A stretch of DNA of 31,270 nt from CAZJKO01 sp964546995 (lineage in GTDB: Bacteria > Bacillota_I > Bacilli_A > RF39 > UBA660). Location of the stretch: positions 1 to 31,270 of the forward strand of contig CAZJKO010000008.1 in the NCBI GenBank assembly GCA_964546995.1. The letters run 5' to 3'. The position numbers were made by a program, and so were the translations under genes. The notes under the pieces were generated by a model. It saw nothing but the letters and a program-made list of their open reading frames with translations, did not search any database and was not told the DNA's origin. Below, one piece after another: positions 20,899 through 28,550 of this stretch (the stretch's first letter is position 1; the number at the start of each line of letters is the position of its first letter).

Positions 20899-23709
20899 AT
20901 GGATCAAATCGTAATAAAAGGAGCGAGAGAAAACAATCTGAAAAATATTGATATTTCGCTTCCTAAAAATAAATTGATTGTCTTGACAGGAGTATCAGGA
21001 TCAGGGAAAAGTTCCCTTGCGTTCGATACCATTTATGCCGAAGGACAAAGACGATATGTGGAAAGTTTGTCGGCATATGCAAGACAGTTTTTGGGTGGTT
21101 CTGAAAAGCCCGATGTCGATAGCATTGAAGGGTTATCTCCTGCCATTAGTATCGATCAAAAAACGACGAGCAAAAATCCTCGATCAACCGTTGGTACCGT
21201 AACCGAGATTTACGATTATTTAAGACTTTTATTTGCTCGTGTTGGAGTACCATATTGTCCCAATCATCATATTCCCATATCGTCACAGAGTGTTGAGGAA
21301 ATGGTAAATAAATTACTAGAATACGATGAAGGAACGAAAATGGTAATTATGAGTCCTGTCGTACATGGTAGCAAAGGAACACACAAAGAGTTACTGGATG
21401 ACTTACGTAAAGAAGGGTATGCCCGAGTTAGAATCAATGGCGAAATGCACGATTTAAGTGAAGAAATTACGCTCGAAAAAAACAAAAAAGATCAAATCGA
21501 CGTAGTAATTGATCGCATTGTTTTAAAAGAAGGAGTGCGAAGCCGTCTTCATGAATCGATCGAAATTGCCACGAAACTATCGGAAGGAAAAGTAATCATC
21601 GAATTTCCAAGCGACGGAAAAGAAATCGTCTTTTCGGAGTCCTTTGCATGTCCCTATTGTGAGTTTTCGCTTCCTGAATTAGAGCCTAGAATCTTTAGTT
21701 TCAATGCTCCATATGGAGCGTGTCCCGACTGTAAAGGGTTAGGAATTAAACTGCAAATGGATAAAGATTTAGTCATTCCCAATAAAGAGCTGAGTATCAA
21801 CGAAGGTGCCATCGTAACGCTTAGTGATGATCAAGAAGGAATCTATTATAAAAAGCTAGAGTGTGTCTGTAAAAAATATAACATAGATATGGATAAACCG
21901 TTTAAAAACTTAACCAAAAAAGAAGCAGATATCGTTCTATATGGTAGCAAAGATATCATCGAGTTCGATTATCGCACCAAAAGTGGAAATCACTTTCATT
22001 CCAAAGATTATTATGAAGGAATTTTAAATAATTTAGAACGTCGCTACATGGAAACGAGCAGTACATGGATTAGAGAATGGTTGGAAAATTACATGGTAGA
22101 GCACGACTGCGATACATGTCATGGCGCACGCTTGATGGATAGTGTTCTATCTGTATTGGTAGGTGGAAAAAACATATATGAAGTAACTTGCATGAGTATC
22201 AAACAGTTAATTCCTTTTTTCGATCGTTTAAAACTTACCAAGGAACAACAAGAAATTGCTCACTTGATCATTAAAGAGATTAAATCGCGTTTAGAATTTT
22301 TATCGAATGTGGGTCTAGAATACTTGACATTGAGTAGAACAGCAGGAACCTTATCGGGAGGAGAAAGTCAACGAATTCGTTTAGCGACTCAAATTGGTTC
22401 ACGTTTGACGGGAGTACTTTACGTATTAGATGAACCAAGCATTGGACTTCATCAACGAGACAACGACAAACTAATCGATTCACTTTTAAACATGCGCGAT
22501 TTAGGAAACACCCTAGTTGTCGTAGAACACGATACCGATACGATGTTAGCAGCAGACTATCTAGTTGATGTCGGTCCTGGAGCAGGAGATCAAGGGGGAG
22601 AAATTGTTGCAGAAGGAACCCCAGAGGAAGTAAAAAGAAACGAAAAAAGCATTACAGGACGATATTTGAGTGGGAAAGAATGTATTGAAGTTCCAAAAAA
22701 ACGAAGAAAAGGAAATGGGAAATTCATCGAAATCAAAGGTGCCAAAGAAAATAATCTTAAAAACATTGACGTCAAGATTCCATTAGGAACATTCACTTGT
22801 ATTACTGGTGTATCAGGAAGTGGAAAAAGTAGTTTAATTAACGAGATTATGTGTAAAGCGATTGCATCATCCCTTTACAAAAACAAAGATAAACCCGGCA
22901 AACATAAAAAAATAAACGGAATAGAAAATCTCGATAAATTAGTAGAGATATCCCAAAATCCTATCGGTAGAACTCCTCGCAGTAACCCTGCAACTTACAC
23001 CAGTGTCTTTGATGACATTCGCGATTTATTTACCAATACCAAAGAAGCAAAAATGTTAGGATATGGAAAAAATAGATTTTCGTTCAATGTCAAAGGTGGA
23101 CGTTGCGAAGCATGTCGTGGTGATGGTGTCAAAAAAATAGAAATGCACTTCTTACCAGACGTCTATGTTCCTTGTGAAGTATGCCATGGAACAAGATACA
23201 ATCGCGAAACATTAGAAATCCGCTATAAAGGTAAAAATATCGCCGACGTTTTAGATATGCGCGTCCACGAGGCTCTAGCGTTTTTTGACAATGTTCCGAA
23301 AATTAAAACCAAATTACAAGTACTAGAAGATGTCGGACTTGGATATATTAAATTAGGACAAAGTGCACCAACTTTATCAGGTGGAGAAGCCGAACGAGTA
23401 AAATTAGCAAAAGAATTACAAAAAAGAGCAACTGGAAAAACCTTATTTGTTTTAGATGAACCAACTACAGGACTTCACTCGGCAGATATTAAAAGATTAC
23501 TTGCAATTCTAGAAAAAATAGTAGATAATAAAGATACGGTAGTCGTCATAGAACATAATCTCGATGTCATTAAAGTAGCAGATCACATTATTGATCTAGG
23601 ACCAGAAGGAGGAGATGGTGGAGGCCAAATCGTGACAACAGGAACGCCAGAAGAAGTGGCCAAATGCCAAAACTCTTATACTGGAATGTATTTAAAAAAA
23701 TATTTATGA
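20899..23709 (+). CDS. uvrA: Excinuclease ABC subunit A
   Basis: UvrA is the dimeric DNA-damage sensor of nucleotide excision repair. The 936-aa protein has two ABC ATPase halves. The first has Walker A GVSGSGKSSLAFDT, the insertion and zinc modules (CPYC...CPDC and CDTCHGAR) and signature LSGGESQRIRLA. The second has Walker A GVSGSGKSSLINEI, zinc finger CEACRGDG...CEVCHGTRYN, signature LSGGEAERVKLA and Walker B FVLDEPTTGLH. Each half ends in an H-loop (VVEHD, VIEHN). All metal cysteines appear intact and the length is normal. The start follows AGGTGATGAAGAA. The PF04020-type membrane gene begins 11 bases after the stop. Confidence 0.97.
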   Translation: MDQIVIKGARENNLKNIDISLPKNKLIVLTGVSGSGKSSLAFDTIYAEGQRRYVESLSAYARQFLGGSEKPDVDSIEGLSPAISIDQKTTSKNPRSTVGTVTEIYDYLRLLFARVGVPYCPNHHIPISSQSVEEMVNKLLEYDEGTKMVIMSPVVHGSKGTHKELLDDLRKEGYARVRINGEMHDLSEEITLEKNKKDQIDVVIDRIVLKEGVRSRLHESIEIATKLSEGKVIIEFPSDGKEIVFSESFACPYCEFSLPELEPRIFSFNAPYGACPDCKGLGIKLQMDKDLVIPNKELSINEGAIVTLSDDQEGIYYKKLECVCKKYNIDMDKPFKNLTKKEADIVLYGSKDIIEFDYRTKSGNHFHSKDYYEGILNNLERRYMETSSTWIREWLENYMVEHDCDTCHGARLMDSVLSVLVGGKNIYEVTCMSIKQLIPFFDRLKLTKEQQEIAHLIIKEIKSRLEFLSNVGLEYLTLSRTAGTLSGGESQRIRLATQIGSRLTGVLYVLDEPSIGLHQRDNDKLIDSLLNMRDLGNTLVVVEHDTDTMLAADYLVDVGPGAGDQGGEIVAEGTPEEVKRNEKSITGRYLSGKECIEVPKKRRKGNGKFIEIKGAKENNLKNIDVKIPLGTFTCITGVSGSGKSSLINEIMCKAIASSLYKNKDKPGKHKKINGIENLDKLVEISQNPIGRTPRSNPATYTSVFDDIRDLFTNTKEAKMLGYGKNRFSFNVKGGRCEACRGDGVKKIEMHFLPDVYVPCEVCHGTRYNRETLEIRYKGKNIADVLDMRVHEALAFFDNVPKIKTKLQVLEDVGLGYIKLGQSAPTLSGGEAERVKLAKELQKRATGKTLFVLDEPTTGLHSADIKRLLAILEKIVDNKDTVVVIEHNLDVIKVADHIIDLGPEGGDGGGQIVTTGTPEEVAKCQNSYTGMYLKKYL

Positions 23710-23719
23710 GGTGAATCGT

Positions 23720-24148
23720 ATGCGAATTGTCATAGAACAGAATGATAAAGTCAGAGTAAATGCCTTTTTAGATTGGATCATATACATGGTTGGATACACC
23801 CTTGTCTTTTTCTTAGTATCTCTCCTGTTTAAATCATTTTATATCGACATGTCATTTTATGGGATATATGCTCTATTAGCTGTTGTAATCATGTATGTGT
23901 TAAATAAAACCATAAAACCCATTTTGTTCACATTGACAATTCCGATAACAGGATTAACCTTAGGACTCTTCTATCCATTTATTAATCTATTTATTCTAAA
24001 ATTGACAGATTGGATTTTAGGAAGCCATTTCAATTTGGCTAACATATGGATTGCATTAGTCATTGCCGTATTAATCTCTGTTATGAACATATTGATGGAG
24101 GGACTCATAATCAAACCTATTTTAAGAAGGATGAGAAAACATGGATAG
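23720..24148 (+). CDS. Small membrane protein of the PF04020 (YvlD/phage-holin-like) type
   Basis: The 142-aa protein has about four membrane helices (residues ~18-38, 45-63, 68-95, 108-130), short loops and a basic end (RRMRKHG). The motif N-K-T-I-K-P-I-L-F-T-L-T-I-P-I-T-x-L-T-L-G-L is typical of the family labelled 'phage holin family IV', to which Bacillus subtilis YvlD belongs. Despite the name these are chromosomal proteins of unknown role, not lysis proteins. ATG 23720 is chosen because GAGGTGA (23708-23714) lies just upstream. GTG 23711 is inside it. B. subtilis also has yvlD between uvrA and lgt. It overlaps lgt by 8 bases. Confidence 0.82.
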   Translation: MRIVIEQNDKVRVNAFLDWIIYMVGYTLVFFLVSLLFKSFYIDMSFYGIYALLAVVIMYVLNKTIKPILFTLTIPITGLTLGLFYPFINLFILKLTDWILGSHFNLANIWIALVIAVLISVMNILMEGLIIKPILRRMRKHG

Positions 24149-24956
24149 AGTAGCGTTAGATTTAGGATTTATTCAAATTTATTGGTATTCGATAACGATG
24201 TTTTTAGGAATTTTAGCAGGAACACTCGTGATGTATCACCAAATCAAAAAACATAAAGTAAACCAAGATTTCTTCATTAACTTAATCTTTTATAGCATTA
24301 TTTTTGGTTTGATTGGGGCAAGACTATATTACTGTCTATTTCATTTAGATTACTACATGGCTCATCCCATCGAAATACTTCAAATTTGGAATGGTGGACT
24401 GGCCATACATGGTGGAATTCTAGCAGGAGTATTATGGTTTATAATCTATAGTAAAAAGTATAAACAAAACACATTTAAATTATTAGACATGGCTTCCTGT
24501 GGAATCATCATTGGACAAGCGATTGGACGTTGGGGAAATTTCTTCAACCAAGAAGCATTTGGTGCCATTGTTACTAAGCAAAGTTTAATCGATTCCAAAG
24601 TGCCCAATTTCATTATCGATCAAATGTACATTAATGGTGCGTATCGTCAACCTACTTTTCTATATGAATCACTTTGGGATTTCTTCGGCTTTATTGCATT
24701 GATCCTGATTCGCAAGTACAAGTATTTAAAGACAGGACAATTGACAGGGTTTTATTTAATGTGGTATTCAGTTGGTCGTTTTGTAATCGAAGGAGCACGT
24801 AGTGATAGTTTGATGCTAGGCCCAATTAAAATGGCGCAATTGATGTCGATTATCCTATTCTTAGTTGGTCTTTTCTTATTTATTTTCCGTAAGAAAAAAG
24901 GTGGTCGTTTTGGAAACTTGTATAACGAGGAGGAAAAGAATGAAACCAAATTTTGA
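24141..24956 (+). CDS. lgt: Prolipoprotein diacylglyceryl transferase
   Basis: Lgt moves diacylglycerol from phosphatidylglycerol to the lipobox cysteine of prolipoproteins, the first step of lipoprotein maturation, in the cytoplasmic membrane. The 271-aa protein has about seven membrane helices. Conserved segments are IGARLYYCLFH, WNGGLAIHGGILAG (the catalytic H-G-G region), the Lgt signature G-Q-A-I-G-R-W-G-N-F-F-N-Q-E, PTFLYES and SVGRFVIEGARSD with its essential arginine. The lipoprotein at 9480 is one likely substrate. It overlaps the preceding membrane gene by 8 bases and trxB by 17, so the three are one translational unit. Confidence 0.96.
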   Translation: MDRVALDLGFIQIYWYSITMFLGILAGTLVMYHQIKKHKVNQDFFINLIFYSIIFGLIGARLYYCLFHLDYYMAHPIEILQIWNGGLAIHGGILAGVLWFIIYSKKYKQNTFKLLDMASCGIIIGQAIGRWGNFFNQEAFGAIVTKQSLIDSKVPNFIIDQMYINGAYRQPTFLYESLWDFFGFIALILIRKYKYLKTGQLTGFYLMWYSVGRFVIEGARSDSLMLGPIKMAQLMSIILFLVGLFLFIFRKKKGGRFGNLYNEEEKNETKF

Positions 24957-25863
24957 TGTGGTAATTATTGGAGCAGGAGTCGCTGGTATGACAGCGGCTC
25001 TTTATCTAAAAAGAGCAGGAGTATCCTGTTGTATCGTTGAAAAAGAAGCACCTGGTGGGCAAATACTAAAGACGTCTATGATTGAAAATTATCCTGGTAT
25101 GATGACCGATGGAACGACCCTTGCCATGAATATGTATGAACAAATTAAAAACTTAGGAGTAGAATATCGTTATGGAAATGTACAAAATATAAAAAGAAAA
25201 GACAATTTAAACATCGTGACGACAGATGTCGAAGAAATATCCTGTTATGGTGTCATTATCGCTTCAGGTAGAAGCCCCAAAGGATTAAATCTCGAGAAAG
25301 AGGAGAAACTGACGGGACGAGGAATTAGTTATTGTGCAACATGTGATGGAGCTCTATATAAAGAAAAAGAAGTCATGGTTATAGGTGGTGGCAATAGCGC
25401 CTTAGAAGAAGCCCTATATCTAGCTAATATTTGCAAAAAAGTAACGATTGTCCATCGCAGAAAAGAATTTAGAGCCGATCAATACTTAGTAGACAAAGTA
25501 AAAAGAATCAAAAACATCAAATTAAACTTAGAAAAAGAAGTTGTAGCATACCTAGAAAAAGAGAATAAATTAGTAGGAGTTGTTCTCAAAGATAATAAAA
25601 CCAATAAAACGCGAAAACAAAAAACGAGTGCCGTATTTTTATTTGTAGGACATACTCCGAATACGTCTTTTCTGAAAGAAAAAGAAATTTTAACAAAAGA
25701 CGCTTACATTGTGACAGATGAACAGAAAAAAACAAAACTCCCTTTTGTATATGCCGCGGGGGATGTCACGAAAAAAGAATTATTTCAAATTGTCACTGCT
25801 ACCAGTGATGGAGCCATTGCTGCAAATAGTTTTATCAAGGATAGTAAAATGGGTAAAAAGTAA
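24940..25863 (+). CDS. trxB: Thioredoxin reductase
   Basis: This flavoprotein reduces thioredoxin with NADPH. The 307-aa sequence has FAD motif GAGVAGMTAALYLKRAG, the redox-active C-A-T-C (Cys132/Cys135) in YCATCDGALY, the nucleotide-binding GGGNSALEEA followed by VHRRKEFRA (the arginines favour NADPH), and the FAD C-terminal motif VYAAGDVTKK. ATG 24940 follows GAGGAGGAAAAG inside lgt. It could keep the CPHC-type thiol proteins of this cell reduced indirectly, but no thioredoxin gene is in this window. Confidence 0.94.
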   Translation: MKPNFDVVIIGAGVAGMTAALYLKRAGVSCCIVEKEAPGGQILKTSMIENYPGMMTDGTTLAMNMYEQIKNLGVEYRYGNVQNIKRKDNLNIVTTDVEEISCYGVIIASGRSPKGLNLEKEEKLTGRGISYCATCDGALYKEKEVMVIGGGNSALEEALYLANICKKVTIVHRRKEFRADQYLVDKVKRIKNIKLNLEKEVVAYLEKENKLVGVVLKDNKTNKTRKQKTSAVFLFVGHTPNTSFLKEKEILTKDAYIVTDEQKKTKLPFVYAAGDVTKKELFQIVTATSDGAIAANSFIKDSKMGKK

Positions 25864-25889
25864 CTTTTAACGGAAAGAGTTACTTTTTC
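25855..25889 (+). terminator. Terminator overlapping the trxB stop
   Basis: AAAAAGTAAC (25855-25864) pairs with GTTACTTTTT (25879-25888). The stem includes the trxB TAA and its right arm supplies the T run. Confidence 0.7.
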
Positions 25890-25903
25890 TTATCGTTTTA
25901 TAG

Positions 25904-25909
25904 TATAAT
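25904..25909 (+). promoter_or_regulatory. -10 box of the yvcK-whiA operon
   Basis: TATAAT lies 16 bases before the ATG at 25926, so the leader is very short. The -35 region overlaps the upstream terminator and is poor. Confidence 0.5.
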
Positions 25910-25925
25910 AGCATTAGGTGATAAA

Positions 25926-26879
25926 ATGTATAAGAAAGTTGTAGTATTAGGTGGAGGAACAGGAATTTCATACCTCCTAAAAGGATTAAAAGATTTTCCA
26001 GTCGACATTACAGCTGTGATTACAGTATCAGATAATGGAAGATCGACAGGAATTTTAAGAAAAGAGTTTAACACCCCAGCGGTGGGTGATATCAGAAAAG
26101 TAATATCGAACCTATCTGGCATCGATCCCCAAATTAAAGAAATGATGGAATATCGCTTTCACACATCGAGTGATTTAAATGGACATGCTTTAGGAAATTT
26201 AGTATTAATTTCCATGTTGGACATTACAGGAAGTTTAAAAGAATCAATCCGCTTACTAAGCAAATTGTTGGATGTAAGACATACCGTTCTTCCCATTTCA
26301 GAAGACAGTGATCTAACTTTGATGGGAGAAGATCTAGATGGAAATATTGTCGAAGGGGAAGAAGCTATTACGCTAGCACACCGTAAGTTTAAAAGAATCT
26401 TCTATCGAACAGAACCCCATGTAACCAAAGAAGTGATCGAAGCCATCGTCGAAGCCGATTTGATTATTTTAAGTATGGGAAGTCTATATACGAGCATCTT
26501 ACCGAATTTAATTTGCAAAGAAGTAAAAGAAGCAATCCAAAAGACAGAAGCGAAAGTAATGTATTTGTGTAATGCTATGACTCAGCCAGGTGAAACCGAT
26601 GACTTTGGAGTAAGTGATCATGTAAAACTATTAAACCAATATTTAGGGGAAGATTCGATAGATGTTGTCGTAGCAAGCTCTACGAAAATAGATGAAAAAG
26701 TAGCCAAAAAATATGAGACCAAAGAACAAAAAGATCCCGTCTTTATCGATCGAAAAGAATTAGAAAAAATGAATGTAGAATTAATCGAAAGTGATTTATT
26801 AAAAATAATTGATGGCACCCTAAGACATGATAGTCTAAAACTAAGTACGATTGTTTTTAATTATCTAATGAGAGATTGA
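25926..26879 (+). CDS. yvcK: YvcK/CofD-like gluconeogenesis and morphology factor
   Basis: YvcK proteins bind UDP-sugars and are needed for growth on gluconeogenic carbon and for normal peptidoglycan synthesis in Bacillus. The 317-aa protein shows the family core: VVLGGGTGISYLLKGLK, AVITVSDNGRSTGILR, PAVGDIRKVI, then FHTSSDLNGHALGNLVL, IILSMGSLYTSILPNL and LCNAMTQPGETDDF. These resemble the CofD phospholactate-transferase fold, with GGG-T-G at the nucleotide. The length is normal. AGGTG gives the ribosome binding site. whiA begins one base after the stop. In Bacillus subtilis rapZ (yvcJ) lies just upstream, but here trxB directly precedes yvcK. Confidence 0.94.
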   Translation: MYKKVVVLGGGTGISYLLKGLKDFPVDITAVITVSDNGRSTGILRKEFNTPAVGDIRKVISNLSGIDPQIKEMMEYRFHTSSDLNGHALGNLVLISMLDITGSLKESIRLLSKLLDVRHTVLPISEDSDLTLMGEDLDGNIVEGEEAITLAHRKFKRIFYRTEPHVTKEVIEAIVEADLIILSMGSLYTSILPNLICKEVKEAIQKTEAKVMYLCNAMTQPGETDDFGVSDHVKLLNQYLGEDSIDVVVASSTKIDEKVAKKYETKEQKDPVFIDRKELEKMNVELIESDLLKIIDGTLRHDSLKLSTIVFNYLMRD

Positions 26880-26880
26880 T

Positions 26881-27813
26881 ATGTCATTCACGACGACCAT
26901 AAAAAATGAAATTTCCAAGATCGAGGTCACAAAATCAGAAATGATAGCAGAATTATCGGGTTTCTTTAGAAATAACATAACCTTGGATGACAAAGAAAAA
27001 TATTTATTGACCGAAAACCCAAGTATTGCCAAACGAATCTATCATCTCATAAAAGAGTGTTATGGTATTTCGTTAAATATTGAGACTAAAACAAACACAT
27101 CCTTCAACAAAAACACCCTCTATTTTGTCACACTTTCTGACCATCAAGATGCTATTTTACAAAATCTAGCAGTAATAGATGACGAAAGCCATCGCTTATT
27201 GACTCCGCCACATTATATTGCTTCCTCGAAAGAAGAAATTCAAGCATATCTTCGTGGGGTCTTTTTATCGAGTGGAAGTATCAACGATCCTAAAACATCT
27301 CGTTACCACATGGAACTGTTGATTGATTATCCCGAAGAAGCTGTATACGTACAAAAATTAATTAACAATTTTGACTTGAATGCCAAACTATTAAGTCGGG
27401 AAAAAGGATACATGATTTACTTGAAAGAAGCGGAAAAAATAAGTGATTTTTTAAGAGTACTAAACGCATCAAATGCGGTACTCTACTTTGAAGATATTAG
27501 AATTCTAAGAGAACACCGTAATATGACCAATCGTTTAAATAACTGTGAACAGGCAAATATAGATAAAACGATTGAAACAGCAACAGAACAACTTCGCTAT
27601 ATTGATATTATAAAAGAAAAGGTAGGATTAGATTCATTGGATGAGAAAACCAAAGAAGCCCTCCTCTATAGAGAAAAGTACAAAGAAGCATCCCTTCAAG
27701 AACTGAGCGAAATCATTTCGTTAGAAACGGGAAAACAAATTACCAAATCCGGCTTGAACCATCGCTTCCGTAAAATAAAAGAATTGGCCAAAAAAATAGA
27801 AGAATCAAATTGA
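26881..27813 (+). CDS. whiA: DNA-binding protein WhiA
   Basis: WhiA joins a LAGLIDADG-type fold without nuclease activity to a C-terminal helix-turn-helix. It controls sporulation genes in Streptomyces, and chromosome segregation and division in Bacillus. Here 310 aa show the start SFTTTIKNEIS, the core EIQAYLRGVFLSSGSINDP, the second half YMIYLKEAEKISDFLRVLNA, RNMTNRLNNCEQANIDKT and the HTH region LQELSEII...GKQITKSGLNHRFRKI. The yvcK-whiA order is standard in Firmicutes. No clear ribosome binding site lies in the one-base gap, so it is probably coupled to yvcK. Its stop overlaps the end of clpP. Confidence 0.95.
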   Translation: MSFTTTIKNEISKIEVTKSEMIAELSGFFRNNITLDDKEKYLLTENPSIAKRIYHLIKECYGISLNIETKTNTSFNKNTLYFVTLSDHQDAILQNLAVIDDESHRLLTPPHYIASSKEEIQAYLRGVFLSSGSINDPKTSRYHMELLIDYPEEAVYVQKLINNFDLNAKLLSREKGYMIYLKEAEKISDFLRVLNASNAVLYFEDIRILREHRNMTNRLNNCEQANIDKTIETATEQLRYIDIIKEKVGLDSLDEKTKEALLYREKYKEASLQELSEIISLETGKQITKSGLNHRFRKIKELAKKIEESN

Positions 27814-27827
27814 GGTTTGAATCTTCT
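27798..27827. terminator. Shared bidirectional terminator of whiA and clpP
   Basis: A 12-bp stem with one mismatch (27798-27809 with 27816-27827) and a 6-base loop contains both stop codons. On the minus strand it is followed by ATTTTTTT, a strong terminator for clpP. On the plus strand it is followed by CTTCTTTT, weaker for whiA. Confidence 0.75.
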
Positions 27828-28404
27828 CTTCTTTTGCAATAATTTTGTCAACCAATCCATAGTCTAATGCTTCTAAAGCATCAAGAAAATGATCGCGTTC
27901 TGTATCGCGTTCGATGACTTCCAATGGCTTTCCTGTATTTTCTGCCAAAATCTGATTCAAGCGTGCTTTCATTTTTAAAATGTGTTCTGCGGCAATTTGA
28001 ATTTCTGTCGCTTGACCTTTAGCACCACCCAACGGTTGATGGATCATAATCTCTGAATTGGGAAGGGCAAATCGCTTTCCTTTCGTGCCAGAGGAAAGAA
28101 GAAAGGCTCCCATCGAAGCCGCCATTCCGACACAAATAGTTTTGACGTCACTTTGAATAAAATTCATCGTATCATATATCGCCATTCCTGAAGTAATAAC
28201 ACCACCTGGAGAATTAATATAAATACTAATATCCTCATGATTTAACGAATCCAAATAGAGAAGTTGTGCCACAATAGAATTGGCAGTATCATCATTAATT
28301 TCCCCAGATAATAGAATAATTCGATCCTTAAGAAGTCTCGAATAAATATCATAACTACGTTCCCCATTCATCTCTTTTTCTACAATGACAGGTACTAAAC
28401 CCAT
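27805..28404 (-). CDS. clpP: ATP-dependent Clp protease proteolytic subunit
   Basis: ClpP forms the tetradecameric serine-protease chamber used by ClpX/ClpC. The 199-aa protein carries the catalytic triad Ser97 (GMAASMGAF), His122 (MIHQPLGG) and Asp171 (ERDTERDHFLDA), the INSPGG oxyanion region and the N-terminal L-V-P-V-I-V-E loop. The start at 28404 follows GGGTGATT on the minus strand. GTG 28413 would put this site inside the gene. I see no CtsR heat-shock operator (GGTCAAA repeat) upstream, so regulation may differ from Bacillus subtilis. It is convergent with whiA, with a 9-bp 3' overlap. Confidence 0.96.
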   Translation of the reverse strand: MGLVPVIVEKEMNGERSYDIYSRLLKDRIILLSGEINDDTANSIVAQLLYLDSLNHEDISIYINSPGGVITSGMAIYDTMNFIQSDVKTICVGMAASMGAFLLSSGTKGKRFALPNSEIMIHQPLGGAKGQATEIQIAAEHILKMKARLNQILAENTGKPLEVIERDTERDHFLDALEALDYGLVDKIIAKEEKIQTSI

Positions 28405-28421
28405 AATAATCACCCATATTT

Positions 28422-28450
28422 ATTGTAAAAGAAATAAAAGAAGATCACAA
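28422..28450 (-). promoter_or_regulatory. clpP promoter (minus strand)
   Basis: Minus strand: TTGTGA (28450-28445), 17 bases, TACAAT (28427-28422), ending 17 bases before the start codon. The leader is short and no CtsR box overlaps it. Confidence 0.55.
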
Positions 28451-28508
28451 AAGAATTCTATCGTCAAAAAACAACAAAATTTCTAATGATGAAATATTAG
28501 ACTGTTTA

Positions 28509-28517
28509 TGATATACT
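28509..28517 (+). promoter_or_regulatory. Extended -10 promoter of the nucleoside kinase gene
   Basis: TG-A-TATACT, an extended -10 element, lies 33 bases before the ATG at 28551. It diverges from the clpP promoter about 60 bases away. Confidence 0.5.
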
Positions 28518-28550
28518 AATAGTAGAATAAAATAGAAAAGATGTGAGTAT

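Noticed and set aside
23720..24148. Prophage remnant suggested by the 'phage holin' family name
   Set aside because: No other phage genes are nearby. The gene sits in a conserved chromosomal neighbourhood matching yvlD of Bacillus subtilis.
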